DNA from: a virus
IMG/VR virus record: IMGVR_UViG_3300031673_000433
Coordinates: 1 to 25,582 of that record
Length of the DNA: 25,582 bases
Direction: 5' to 3' (one strand)
Within the stretch, counting starts at the first letter, position 1. Each line of letters opens with the position of its first letter. Under the pieces are notes generated by a model. The model searched no databases. It saw nothing but the letters and a program-made list of their open reading frames with translations, and was not told where the DNA came from. A program made the position numbers and the translations under genes. Shown in pieces: positions 6,772-13,127 of this stretch.

Positions 6772-7236
6772 ATGAAAAAATTACTTTACTTAATCCTAAC
6801 AGGGACCTTATTTATATCGTGTACTGCAACACGTATCCTTGTTAATTTTGATGAACCTATTGTTAGGACATTCGATGTTAGTGGAACAAAGGATGAATTA
6901 TTCATTAATGCAAATAGATGGATGATTTCTGTCTTCAGGGATGCCAGAAGTGTAATTCAGTTTTCAGATAAGCCTGGAGGGATATTAATTGGTAAATACT
7001 TACTCCATCAGTTTGAAGATTTACATAATATCTACTCTCCTGATATTTATGCTATAATTGAAATAAATGTTAAAGATGGGAAATCCCGCATATCTGTCAA
7101 ACCGGATAATTGGGATTATTATTGGTCCAGTACACAGGATTTATATTCATACAATAAAGAAAAAGCAATCGCTGATATAGATGCTTTATGTGAAAGTTTC
7201 AATAAATCTCTGCAATCCGAAAAAGTTAATTTTTAA
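6772..7236 (+). CDS. DUF4468-like lipoprotein (lysogenic-conversion candidate)
   Basis: 154 residues. The N-terminus is a lipoprotein signal peptide with lipobox LFISC (Cys17), so the mature protein should be lipid-anchored. The mature part follows the DUF4468 pattern: FDVSGTKDELFINANRWMIS, then a VIQFSDKPGGILIGKY strand pair and an IIEINVKDGKSRISV strand. This TBP-like-fold family is common in Bacteroidota cell-envelope proteins. It lies between repressor and integrase on the repressor strand and is convergent with the integrase (11-nt overlap of the ends). That is a classic place for genes expressed from the prophage. A role in envelope alteration or superinfection exclusion is inference. 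Confidence 0.7.
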   Translation: MKKLLYLILTGTLFISCTATRILVNFDEPIVRTFDVSGTKDELFINANRWMISVFRDARSVIQFSDKPGGILIGKYLLHQFEDLHNIYSPDIYAIIEINVKDGKSRISVKPDNWDYYWSSTQDLYSYNKEKAIADIDALCESFNKSLQSEKVNF

Positions 7237-8434
7237 CAGCCTCAATCACTCTCTCATTCGCCTGGTCCACAAGATCCAAGTTGAAATCTATATAGAGATC
7301 GGTCATAGTGCTGATGCCATGTCCCAGGGCATGAGCTATAACATCCCGGCTTATCCCTATGCTGGCTGCAATAGTGGCCCAGCTGTATCTGGCATAATAG
7401 GTGCTTAATTTTACCGGGATCCCTGCTTTCCTGGCTATAATCCTCAGATGTTTATTGGTGTTGTCCAATATGGCTTTATGCTCCCTTCCGTGACGGGATC
7501 CCCTGGTGATTTTCTCCTTTTCCTCCATGAACCGGAGCTGATATTTCTTTCCCTGGTAGCTGTTCAGGATCTCCCTGGCTTCCGTGGCGATCTTTATTGA
7601 ATATTCCCTCCCGGTCTTGAATCTGTTATAAAAAATCCTGTCCTTATAAATGTTCTCTGGCTTCAGATACAATAGGTCCTTTAGGTTTATACCGATGAGG
7701 TAAAATATTAAAAGGAAAATATCGAGAGCCTTCTTTTGTCCTTCCGGCAGGGAGGGTTGTATCCGGATCAGCGTTTTCAAATCGTCAATGTCCAGGGCAC
7801 GTTTCCGGGTCTGTTCCTGCTGGATTTTGTATTTTCTAAATGGGAAGATATCGGGTCGGATGACTTCTGCATCTATGGCATGATTAAAGACTGCCCTGAT
7901 GTTGTTCAGGTATATCCTGATGGTGTTTATCCTTGCCTTCCGTTCCTGCCTTAAATAGCCCTCAAAATCCTTTAAGAACGATACCGTTATTTCTTTAAAT
8001 TGAATTTCCTTTTTGCCGGCAAATGTTTCCAGGTGTATTAACGTCACCTGGTAGCTCTCGGCATAGCTGTACCGGCTTTCTTTTATAAGCTGGTCGATCC
8101 TGTATTTAAAATATTCTGTCAGGGAGGATCCGTGTCCGGTCCGGCCCCGGAATCTGGCCATGAGTGTATTTATATCCATGTGCTCAATTTCCGGACCGAT
8201 TTCTTCCATGATCCTGTAATATTTTCCGAGGACCAGACTGAGGTTCAAATTAAGTTTATTTGCCCCGGGATATTTCGCGCTGATAGTCCCGTTCTTTTCC
8301 ATTAAATCCGGATCTATATCCCAGGGTGTTCGTAAATAACCTACTCTCCGGTCATGTGAAACCCGGATTTTTATATTACATTTACGGTCCAGCTTGGTCT
8401 GGCTGATTCTCACAACAGGTTTCAGGGATGCCAT
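7226..8434 (-). CDS. int: Tyrosine recombinase (integrase), Bacteroidetes type
   Basis: 402 residues from the ATG at 8434-8432 (MASLKPVVRISQTKL). The frame is open 10 codons further to a TTG at 8464, but that overlaps the promoter. Order: arm-binding domain (1-90), SAM-like core-binding domain (about 100-200), catalytic domain (210-402). Visible catalytic residues are Arg349 (YYARYSWAT), His372 (ALGHG) and the nucleophile Tyr381 (MTDLYIDF), with the beta-hairpin Lys in RFKTGRE. The first conserved Arg is absent (GINLKDLLYLK) and the HxxR His is Tyr346. Bacteroidetes integrases are known to tolerate such changes. It lies 160 bp from the attachment core. Confidence 0.92.
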   Translation of the reverse strand: MASLKPVVRISQTKLDRKCNIKIRVSHDRRVGYLRTPWDIDPDLMEKNGTISAKYPGANKLNLNLSLVLGKYYRIMEEIGPEIEHMDINTLMARFRGRTGHGSSLTEYFKYRIDQLIKESRYSYAESYQVTLIHLETFAGKKEIQFKEITVSFLKDFEGYLRQERKARINTIRIYLNNIRAVFNHAIDAEVIRPDIFPFRKYKIQQEQTRKRALDIDDLKTLIRIQPSLPEGQKKALDIFLLIFYLIGINLKDLLYLKPENIYKDRIFYNRFKTGREYSIKIATEAREILNSYQGKKYQLRFMEEKEKITRGSRHGREHKAILDNTNKHLRIIARKAGIPVKLSTYYARYSWATIAASIGISRDVIAHALGHGISTMTDLYIDFNLDLVDQANERVIEAVKN

Positions 8435-8453
8435 TGTCGTGTATTTGTAGTGC

Positions 8454-8490
8454 GAAATATACAAATTCTAACAAATTCTGACAAATAATA
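8454..8490 (-). promoter_or_regulatory. Integrase promoter embedded in 10-bp tandem repeats
   Basis: Plus-strand 8461-8490 is three consecutive 10-mers: acaaattcta, acaaattctg, acaaataata. On the minus strand each gives a TTTG. The furthest one (8485-8482) is 20 nt from TATATTTC (8461-8454), a near-consensus -7 element. Next to it lies the palindrome CAAATAATATTTG (8482-8494). The predicted transcript starts about 15 nt before the integrase ATG at 8434. The repeats may be arm-type integrase sites or operator copies. Confidence 0.5.
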
Positions 8491-8596
8491 TTTGTAATTT
8501 CAGGAATGGGAATCAGCCGGGAGGCAGATTAAATGGCAGTGTGTCGGGGGGTTACAAAATCATACTGCAGGGTACACGCTGTGCAAGCGGTTGTCT

Positions 8597-8619
8597 GTTC
8601 GAGTCTTGTCACCCCGACA
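8597..8619 (+). other. Attachment-site core (attP): 3' end of a tRNA, probably tRNA-Pro
   Basis: GTTCGAGTCTTGTCACCCCG reads as a tRNA T-loop (TTCGAGT), 3' T-stem strand, the 3' acceptor strand CACCCCG, then discriminator A. Acceptor G72 with A73 implies a tRNA starting C1 GGGGTG, typical of tRNA-Pro. The 5' T-stem strand does not pair, so only the 3' end is present, as expected for a phage attP that restores a tRNA end on integration. It lies between the integrase gene and the late-operon terminator. The amino-acid identity is inference. Confidence 0.55.
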
Positions 8620-8629
8620 GACATTAAAT

Positions 8630-8664
8630 GAGGGCACCCGGGTTTTGGGTTCCCTCTCTTTTTT
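8630..8664 (+). terminator. Rho-independent terminator, plus strand, next to the att core
   Basis: GAGGG-c-ACCC, a 7-nt loop, GGGT-t-CCCTC, then TCTTTTTT. This forms a 9-bp stem with one mismatch and a U-tract, 13 nt past the tRNA-like end. It is the kind of terminator found after tRNA genes, so it may travel with the att core or end plus-strand transcription. Confidence 0.7.
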
Positions 8665-8696
8665 GGCATTGTCATGCAATTGGAAAGCATTTCATT

Positions 8697-8730
8697 AAAA
8701 AGCCAGGGAGTTAAATCACTTCTCCCTGGC
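8697..8730 (-). terminator. Late-operon terminator
   Basis: On the minus strand GCCAGGGAG (8730-8722), an 11-nt loop, CTCCCTGGC (8710-8702), then TTTTT. This perfect 9-bp stem lies 40 nt after the stop of the last late gene (8770). It ends the whole structural and lysis operon before the attachment site. Together with the opposed terminator at 8630-8664 it insulates the region. Nothing else is seen between 8435 and 8769 beyond the integrase promoter, repeats, att core and terminators. Confidence 0.85.
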
Positions 8731-8769
8731 AAAAACAAACCTAAAACTAACCTATGAAGAACAGAACTC

Positions 8770-9327
8770 TTAAAAATCAAAAATATTTATCCCGGCTTTG
8801 ACAGATGCACTCCTGTATCCTGCTCCCAGTCCAAAGTAAAGCCTGGGATAAACGACTATGGCTTCGACCTCTGTGTATTTGGGTTCCGCGATTGGCAGGC
8901 TCAATCCCGTATAGACGGATCTGGTCAGAGGAGCCATGTTTAGAATATTCTCGATCACTTGCTGAGACCGGTTGATCCGGTAATTGAATTTCGTATCAAT
9001 GATCTGGTTCATGCTTACTGCATCGTGCATCTGCACATAAAGAAGAGAATCGGAAAATTCCCGGGTGTAGTAATGAATGGCAAAATAATCTTTTAATATG
9101 GCCGTTGTGTCCACGTCTTTAAAAATCGTATCCCGGTAAACGACCGAGTCGGTCCGGTAAACGTAATATGGTACGTAGTTCGGTATCTCCCTTATTACTG
9201 TGTCGATCACATAAATTGTGTCCGATTCGATTGTCGGGCAGGGGTTAAACTTGGGGTAGATCCGGTAGCCGAAAAACAAACAGCCTGCCAGAATCAAAAA
9301 AAATACTATATAACTCCAGGTTTTCAT
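8770..9327 (-). CDS. N-terminally anchored envelope-spanning protein, spanin candidate
   Basis: 185 residues. One N-terminal membrane segment (WSYIVFFLILAGCLFFGYRI) is followed by a periplasmic-type region rich in Asp, Tyr and Thr (DTIYVIDTVIRE, YRDTIFKDVDTTAILKDYF). The C-terminus (YPRLYFGLGAGYRSASVKAG then INIFDF) has alternating aromatic/small residues and a terminal Phe, like an outer-membrane beta-signal. Last gene of the late operon, downstream of the lysis cluster and tail fibers. An inner-membrane anchor plus an outer-membrane-like end suggests a spanin-type lysis role. It could instead be a structural or superinfection-exclusion protein. No family is named with confidence. Confidence 0.6.
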   Translation of the reverse strand: MKTWSYIVFFLILAGCLFFGYRIYPKFNPCPTIESDTIYVIDTVIREIPNYVPYYVYRTDSVVYRDTIFKDVDTTAILKDYFAIHYYTREFSDSLLYVQMHDAVSMNQIIDTKFNYRINRSQQVIENILNMAPLTRSVYTGLSLPIAEPKYTEVEAIVVYPRLYFGLGAGYRSASVKAGINIFDF

Positions 9328-9377
9328 TTGCTTATTGTTTGTAATTTAGTAACCATGTTATCTATTTTTACTTCCAT
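9324..9377 (-). CDS. 17-residue mini-ORF, or remnant of a deleted gene
   Basis: ATG at 9377-9375 overlaps the fiber gene stop (TAATG) and the TGA at 9326-9324 overlaps the next start (ATGA). Both joints are of the kind used for coupled translation. The peptide is MEVKIDNMVTKLQTISK. Its first five codons and the bases before them match the start of the gene at 15075 over about 17 bp. It may be a coupling peptide or what is left of a gene whose body was lost. Confidence 0.4.
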   Translation of the reverse strand: MEVKIDNMVTKLQTISK

Positions 9378-10369
9378 TATGCTCCTAGATTTACTGTTGT
9401 TATTGACTTTGCTATCTTCAATGCTGCTACTGCATCTGTCACTGCCTGAGGTGGAGAAGCATAATCAGCATAGTCATTGATTGTGACTGTTGCAGGCAAA
9501 TCTCCTACCCTGTTTGTCAGGTTTGTCAATAGTGTGACCATATCAGCACTTGACATTTTTGCTATACGGTAATCATATAGAGTAAACATAGTAATATTAC
9601 CTGTTCCACTAATATCTAATCCAGTCCAATCTATTTTAGCTCCACGTAAATACAAATAAGTCAATTCTACAGGTAAAGCCCCGGTATAAGTCCATGCAAT
9701 ATTGGCACCATATAAATACAAATAAGTCAAACCTGTTTGTAATGCACCGGTATATGTCCATGCAATATTATCTCCACGTAAAAGCAAGAAAGTCAATTCT
9801 ACAGATAAAGCCCCGGTATAAGTCCATGCAATATTGATACCATATAACCACAAATAAGTCAAACCTGTTGGTAAGGCTGTATTGCCAGTGGTTGGTAAGA
9901 TAATTGTGTATTGTTCATTCTCTCTTATTTTTAAACACGTTGCAGGAATATCATTTAAATTCCAGGTAAGAATAGGTGCAGTTGTATTCACACCAACATA
10001 AAAATCAATAGTTGGATTAGATGCTCCAAGATGATTGCCCAAACTTACAACTTTTGTCCTGTCAGGGATAACAACCGTTCCACTTCCATTATTCGGGCAA
10101 TTGATAGTAACAGTATGTTTTCTGTAAATGTCATCTGCTGCCTGTGCAACGGAGATCGTCACATCACCAGTTTTTGTAATCGTTATATCTTCCGTGCAAC
10201 TGATGACCATTGTCCCTGCAGTGGTTGTGCCAGCCGTTTGTCCGATTATGGATATAATCCACGGATTTGAGGATGAATATAATAAAGTGGTTCCTTTATA
10301 TATCTTCTTTATCTCAGTAGCACCGAGGTAGACTTTCTTAATTGCAGTATCACCTAAGTAAATAGCCAT
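9377..10369 (-). CDS. Tail fiber / receptor-binding protein with 22-residue leucine-rich repeats
   Basis: 330 residues. The N-terminus (GDTAIKKVYLGATEIKKIYK then GTTLLYSSS) is the short repeated strand motif with which many phage tail-end proteins begin. A Thr-rich beta region follows, with a possible Ig-like fold. Residues about 167-250 hold four repeats of 22 residues built on GLTYLYLYGANIAWTYTGAL. Most repeat positions are constant, while a few surface-type positions vary (Trp/Leu/Tyr, Tyr/Arg, Ile/Asp/Ala, Asn/Lys). It sits downstream of two baseplate/fiber genes, so host recognition is the natural guess. Similar leucine-rich arrays are known as protein- or glycan-binding surfaces. Confidence 0.65.
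   Translation of the reverse strand: MAIYLGDTAIKKVYLGATEIKKIYKGTTLLYSSSNPWIISIIGQTAGTTTAGTMVISCTEDITITKTGDVTISVAQAADDIYRKHTVTINCPNNGSGTVVIPDRTKVVSLGNHLGASNPTIDFYVGVNTTAPILTWNLNDIPATCLKIRENEQYTIILPTTGNTALPTGLTYLWLYGINIAWTYTGALSVELTFLLLRGDNIAWTYTGALQTGLTYLYLYGANIAWTYTGALPVELTYLYLRGAKIDWTGLDISGTGNITMFTLYDYRIAKMSSADMVTLLTNLTNRVGDLPATVTINDYADYASPPQAVTDAVAALKIAKSITTVNLGA
9620..9871 (-). repeat. 66-bp tandem repeats with 132-bp higher-order period
   Basis: Within the fiber gene, units start at 9871, 9805, 9739 and 9673 (66 bp each; the last is shorter). Units 1 and 3 share one version (gtcaaacctgtt at 9858 and 9726) and units 2 and 4 another (gtcaattctaca at 9792 and 9660). The array therefore grew by copying a two-unit block of 132 bp. 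Confidence 0.85.
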
Positions 10370-10711
10370 TTATTCAGTAGTAAAATATAAGGTATTATCA
10401 TCCCATGTACCCAAAGCGGCATATTGTTCGGCCGTACCAGACCAGAAATCTTTTGAAGAAATACTACCGTGGGTATGATCAGAAACTGCATAATCTGTAC
10501 TATCAGTATAAGCAGCCGAACCGAGCCCCAGGATTGTCTTGACCTGAGTAAGTGTTTTTACTAACCATGCAAATGGCGAAGCACCACTGACAATAAAACT
10601 ACTCTCCTGGGCCGCGGTAGGTTTACCGGAAATACCATTCCATGTAGCACCGTCTGTCATCTCAACAGCGATGGTCTCCTCAACAATCGTTACATCAATA
10701 GTGTCTGCCAT
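10370..10711 (-). CDS. Small trimeric-type tail fiber / minor structural protein
   Basis: 113 residues. GATWNGISGKPTA and YAVSDHTHGSISS are typical of phage fiber stalks (the HTHG motif often lines a trimer axis). The C-terminus FWSGTAEQYAALGTWDDNTL then YFTTE matches the WxGTxxEYxAL...DNTLYF end of Phage_fiber_2-type head/tail fiber proteins. The stop abuts the next gene's ATG and its start overlaps the previous gene by one base. It probably bridges the baseplate protein and the repeat-bearing fiber. Confidence 0.7.
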   Translation of the reverse strand: MADTIDVTIVEETIAVEMTDGATWNGISGKPTAAQESSFIVSGASPFAWLVKTLTQVKTILGLGSAAYTDSTDYAVSDHTHGSISSKDFWSGTAEQYAALGTWDDNTLYFTTE

Positions 10712-11061
10712 TATGATATTCTTTTAGTCGTTACGTCTTCAATCTCACAAAAACCTGATTTGGTGTTTAGTTGCACTAATGGATCGGCTTTGTAAATTCT
10801 TATGTCCCACCGGTAATCGCCCACGGTAATATCTGTCTGTTCAGTATTAAGTTCGAGAACCGTTATCCCGTTTTCCTCATCTGTATGTTCAGTTATATCT
10901 TTAGTGATTAAAGAAGCATCATCATTATCAGCATGATCATTTCTGCTTTTCACGGTAAAAAAAACTGTTTTACCTGTCAAATCGTAAGGATTACCAGCCG
11001 AATTCCTGATCGTTATCGTGGCATTATACGGATTGCCCTTTTGTATTGTCAGTCTTCCCAT
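10711..11061 (-). CDS. BppU-like baseplate Ig-fold domain protein
   Basis: 116 residues. The pattern NPYDLTGKTVFFTVKSRND, then DASLITKDI, GITVLELNTEQTDITVGDY and RWDIRIYK resembles the N-terminal domain of lactococcal baseplate protein BppU (DUF2479-type): an Ig-like beta-sandwich that holds receptor-binding proteins. Adjacent to two fiber-type proteins, it likely anchors them to the tail tip. Family assignment is by pattern only. Confidence 0.65.
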   Translation of the reverse strand: MGRLTIQKGNPYNATITIRNSAGNPYDLTGKTVFFTVKSRNDHADNDDASLITKDITEHTDEENGITVLELNTEQTDITVGDYRWDIRIYKADPLVQLNTKSGFCEIEDVTTKRIS

Positions 11062-11062
11062 C

Positions 11063-11386
11063 TCATTTCACATTTTTAAGTCTTTTCTTAAATATCTCAT
11101 AAGCTCCTGCACCCAGGCCAAGCCCGCAGGCGAGAGCTATTACTAACTCTGCTGAAACGGCTACCCCTGCCGGCAGGAATGTTTTCAGCCATTCGGTGAG
11201 ATTCGTGCTGGAATCCATTAGGATGATCATGGCCGCGAGATCAAGGAGCAAGGCCACAGACAGTTGAACCCAGTTATCCCGGATCCAGAACTTAAAGCTG
11301 AAGCCCGGGACCTTGTCTGTGCGGTTGGAGTACCGGATTAAAAAGTATGCCATAGTCCCGAGGGAAAATAGCAGCCAGCTCTTCAT
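11063..11386 (-). CDS. Holin-like membrane protein
   Basis: 107 residues from the ATG at 11386-11384; a GTG one codon earlier is also possible. There are two to three hydrophobic segments: the N-terminal SWLLFSLGTMAYFL, then VQLSVALLLDLAAMIILM, then VSAELVIALACGLGLGAGAY, and a basic tail KKRLKNVK. The topology and basic tail fit a holin. The start overlaps the stop of the preceding membrane protein (TGATG), and the endolysin is two genes upstream. It could also be an antiholin or a structural membrane protein. Confidence 0.55.
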   Translation of the reverse strand: MKSWLLFSLGTMAYFLIRYSNRTDKVPGFSFKFWIRDNWVQLSVALLLDLAAMIILMDSSTNLTEWLKTFLPAGVAVSAELVIALACGLGLGAGAYEIFKKRLKNVK

Positions 11387-11781
11387 CACTCTTTGGGTTC
11401 GATCTTTAATGCCTGAAGTAACAATTTAACCAGGCCAATATCAAAGATCCCGTTTGCAATAAATCCGGCAGCTACCCCGTAAATAACTGTATGAAACCAG
11501 TTAAGATCTGCCATGAATCCCATATTCACAAAGTTGCCGGCAACCAGAAGCAGGATAGCAATTAACCATGCCGTGAGTTGTTTAACAAATCCCTTTGTCT
11601 TTAACAAAGTATTTACTGCAGCAGCCAGGAAAACGGTTACCGCAGCTATGCCTGCCAAGCTGCCAAGCCATACGTTGAAATTGGCAAACAAATCAAGCCA
11701 GCTGGCGGGGGGTTCAACGACCTGAGCAATAATGGGAATGCTCAGCAAAAGCGCAAATAAAACAATCATTAATTTTTTCAT
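11386..11781 (-). CDS. Membrane protein with signal peptide, holin candidate
   Basis: 131 residues. It begins with what looks like a cleavable signal peptide (MKKLMIVLFALLLSIPIIAQ). Three hydrophobic helices follow: WLGSLAGIAAVTVFLAAAVN, LTAWLIAILLLVAGNFVNMG and TVIYGVAAGFIANGIFDIGL. The tail is short and charged. Located between endolysin and another holin-like gene. A cleaved signal before holin-type helices would set an N-out topology; known holins reach this in other ways. It could alternatively be a signal-anchor helix. Confidence 0.6.
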   Translation of the reverse strand: MKKLMIVLFALLLSIPIIAQVVEPPASWLDLFANFNVWLGSLAGIAAVTVFLAAAVNTLLKTKGFVKQLTAWLIAILLLVAGNFVNMGFMADLNWFHTVIYGVAAGFIANGIFDIGLVKLLLQALKIEPKE

Positions 11782-11829
11782 CTTTTTGAATTTTAAGTTA
11801 ATACTGGTATTTTATTTTAGAAATTCTCA

Positions 11830-12261
11830 TTAAAAATCTCTTTCGTTTGGTATCAGTTCAAAGTGTGGCTCATCTCTGAACCTATCATCTTTGATATCAT
11901 TGTTCATATCAAAATCAGCACCCAGCCTGATGCGATGTGTAATCACTCCGGTACTGTACAGCTTATATGCGACTCCTTTAACAAATCCGGCAAAGAAAAG
12001 TAATTGTTCACGCGTCCAGTCTATTTTATTTTTAACATACGGTGCGGCATCAGTGGCCCAGCTGGGGATCCTGTTGTGTTTACTCTGTGGATATTTCAGT
12101 TTTGACTTTCCTTCCGCATAGGCCTTATCCTGCTCCTCCTTTTCCCGGTGTCCGCAGACTATCGTACAATCCATTTCCTGTCCAACGTGGGCAAACAATA
12201 TCTGCAGATCCACGTGGCAGGTCCTGAGCCTTGCTTTTGATGTCTTGCTGAAGTGGTTCAT
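11830..12261 (-). CDS. Endolysin, M15-family peptidoglycan peptidase
   Basis: 143 residues. The M15 (VanY/T5 endolysin-like) zinc site is visible: SKHN with His62, WATDAAP with Asp71, DEPHFEL with His133, and Glu131 as the catalytic base. CGHREKEEQDKAYAEGKSKL just before is the usual substrate-side helix of the family. It should cut the peptide stems of peptidoglycan. No signal peptide is present, so it needs a holin. The ATG overlaps the stop of the upstream small membrane protein (ATGA), and two more membrane proteins follow. Confidence 0.9.
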   Translation of the reverse strand: MNHFSKTSKARLRTCHVDLQILFAHVGQEMDCTIVCGHREKEEQDKAYAEGKSKLKYPQSKHNRIPSWATDAAPYVKNKIDWTREQLLFFAGFVKGVAYKLYSTGVITHRIRLGADFDMNNDIKDDRFRDEPHFELIPNERDF

Positions 12262-12458
12262 CTCTTTTTAGTTTTTGAAAAGAGCCAATCCAACAGCAAC
12301 TTAATAAGATAGCCAGTTAATGTGCCGACAATAGTTAGTACTATCAATGACGTCACAACACTCCATTCGGGCATGAATTTACTTATCTGTGTCAGTGCTC
12401 CTGTGGTACCACCAACAACGGGTAGGGATTCGGTTGAGAAGATTGCTTTGTAGATCAT
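12258..12458 (-). CDS. Small single-helix membrane protein upstream of endolysin
   Basis: 66 residues. One strong hydrophobic helix (VVTSLIVLTIVGTLTGYLIK) runs into an amphipathic LLLDWLFSK and a basic end KTKKR. Size, one helix and basic C-terminus fit a class III holin or antiholin. Its stop overlaps the endolysin start. It is the first gene after a 99-bp gap and may head the lysis module. No consensus promoter is obvious in that gap. Confidence 0.6.
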   Translation of the reverse strand: MIYKAIFSTESLPVVGGTTGALTQISKFMPEWSVVTSLIVLTIVGTLTGYLIKLLLDWLFSKTKKR

Positions 12459-12542
12459 GTCGGAATTGTTATTGTCATTGTTTATAGTAATTAATCATTT
12501 AATTCGCTGTGATAATTGTTTTCCAAATTGTACTATAATTAG

Positions 12543-12565
12543 TTTATTAAAATACTTTTAATAAA
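12543..12565 (-). terminator. A/T-only hairpin over the end of the HYR-like gene (weak)
   Basis: TTTATTAAAA, three bases, TTTTAATAAA: a perfect 10-bp inverted repeat covering the stop at 12558-12560. It has no G/C in the stem and no U-tract, so termination would be inefficient. It may be a pause or a chance product of A/T richness at the cassette edge. Confidence 0.25.
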
Positions 12566-13127
12566 TTTGTAAAATTAAACTATCCGGCACAAATGTTATT
12601 ACTCTTCGTCCCATCTTATTTTTTGCATAAGCTGGAGGTGTCCAAATAATCATAGTGTTTTTATAGTACGTAGAATCCCTATCGTTTTCTGGAATGTTAT
12701 AAAACTCATAAGGGAATGTGGCATCAAACTCCTCCATTTTATCCAACACCATCAGGTCGGCCATATTATAAAACCTGTCAATAATATTCCACGTGGCATC
12801 ACTTGACAAAGTATCCCAATTAATTATCGGAGGTATTGTGTCTAAAAGTGTAACTGTGAAACTAATCTCTGCTATATTATTAGATATATCCGCAGCTCGA
12901 ATAAAGACTGTCGCTATCGGATTAGTTGCAGTCAGCAGGAATCCAGGCAACGGAGCCTGAATAATAGAATTGATTGCACAGTTATCAAGAACAGTAACTC
13001 TCGGAACATAGTTAGGCAGTGAAGCTTCACAGCCTGCACCAGCATAGATAGTCTGTGGTGGAATCTGACTCAGGACGCACTTACACCCTGTAAATAAAAC
13101 CAGTAAAAGAAACATTGATTTTTTCAT
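12558..13127 (-). CDS. Secreted HYR-domain-like protein downstream of the ECF sigma factor
   Basis: 189 residues. Signal peptide MKKSMFLLLVLFTGCKCVLS, possibly a lipobox at FTGC. Residues about 22-105 resemble one HYR (hyalin-type Ig-like) domain: PPQTIYAGAGCEASLPNYVP, VTVLDNCAINSI, PIATVFIRAADISNNIAEIS, then TVTLLDTIPP. Such domains are common in Bacteroidota surface adhesins. The C-terminal 80 residues match no family I know. Its ATG overlaps the sigma-factor stop (ATGA), so the two are co-translated. Expected in periplasm or on the cell surface, not in a virion unless the signal is skipped. Function unknown. Confidence 0.65.
   Translation of the reverse strand: MKKSMFLLLVLFTGCKCVLSQIPPQTIYAGAGCEASLPNYVPRVTVLDNCAINSIIQAPLPGFLLTATNPIATVFIRAADISNNIAEISFTVTLLDTIPPIINWDTLSSDATWNIIDRFYNMADLMVLDKMEEFDATFPYEFYNIPENDRDSTYYKNTMIIWTPPAYAKNKMGRRVITFVPDSLILQIY

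Noticed and set aside
8545-8617. A complete tRNA gene: length 73, acceptor strands pair at 6 of 7 positions
   Set aside because: No D stem, no anticodon stem-loop, and the 5' T-stem strand does not pair. Only the 3' end is tRNA-like, so an attachment core is the better reading.
8529-8780. 83-codon minus-strand ORF in the int/late intergenic region
   Set aside because: It runs through the att core and both terminators, has no family pattern and overlaps the end of a real gene.
9620-9871. CRISPR array
   Set aside because: The repeats are in-frame, contiguous 66-bp units with no spacers and encode a leucine-rich protein pattern. The same applies to 15256-15774.
11798-11830. 10-codon ORF (MRISKIKYQY) coupled to the endolysin stop by TAATG
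   Set aside because: Too short, no similarity to anything else; probably chance in an A/T-rich spacer.
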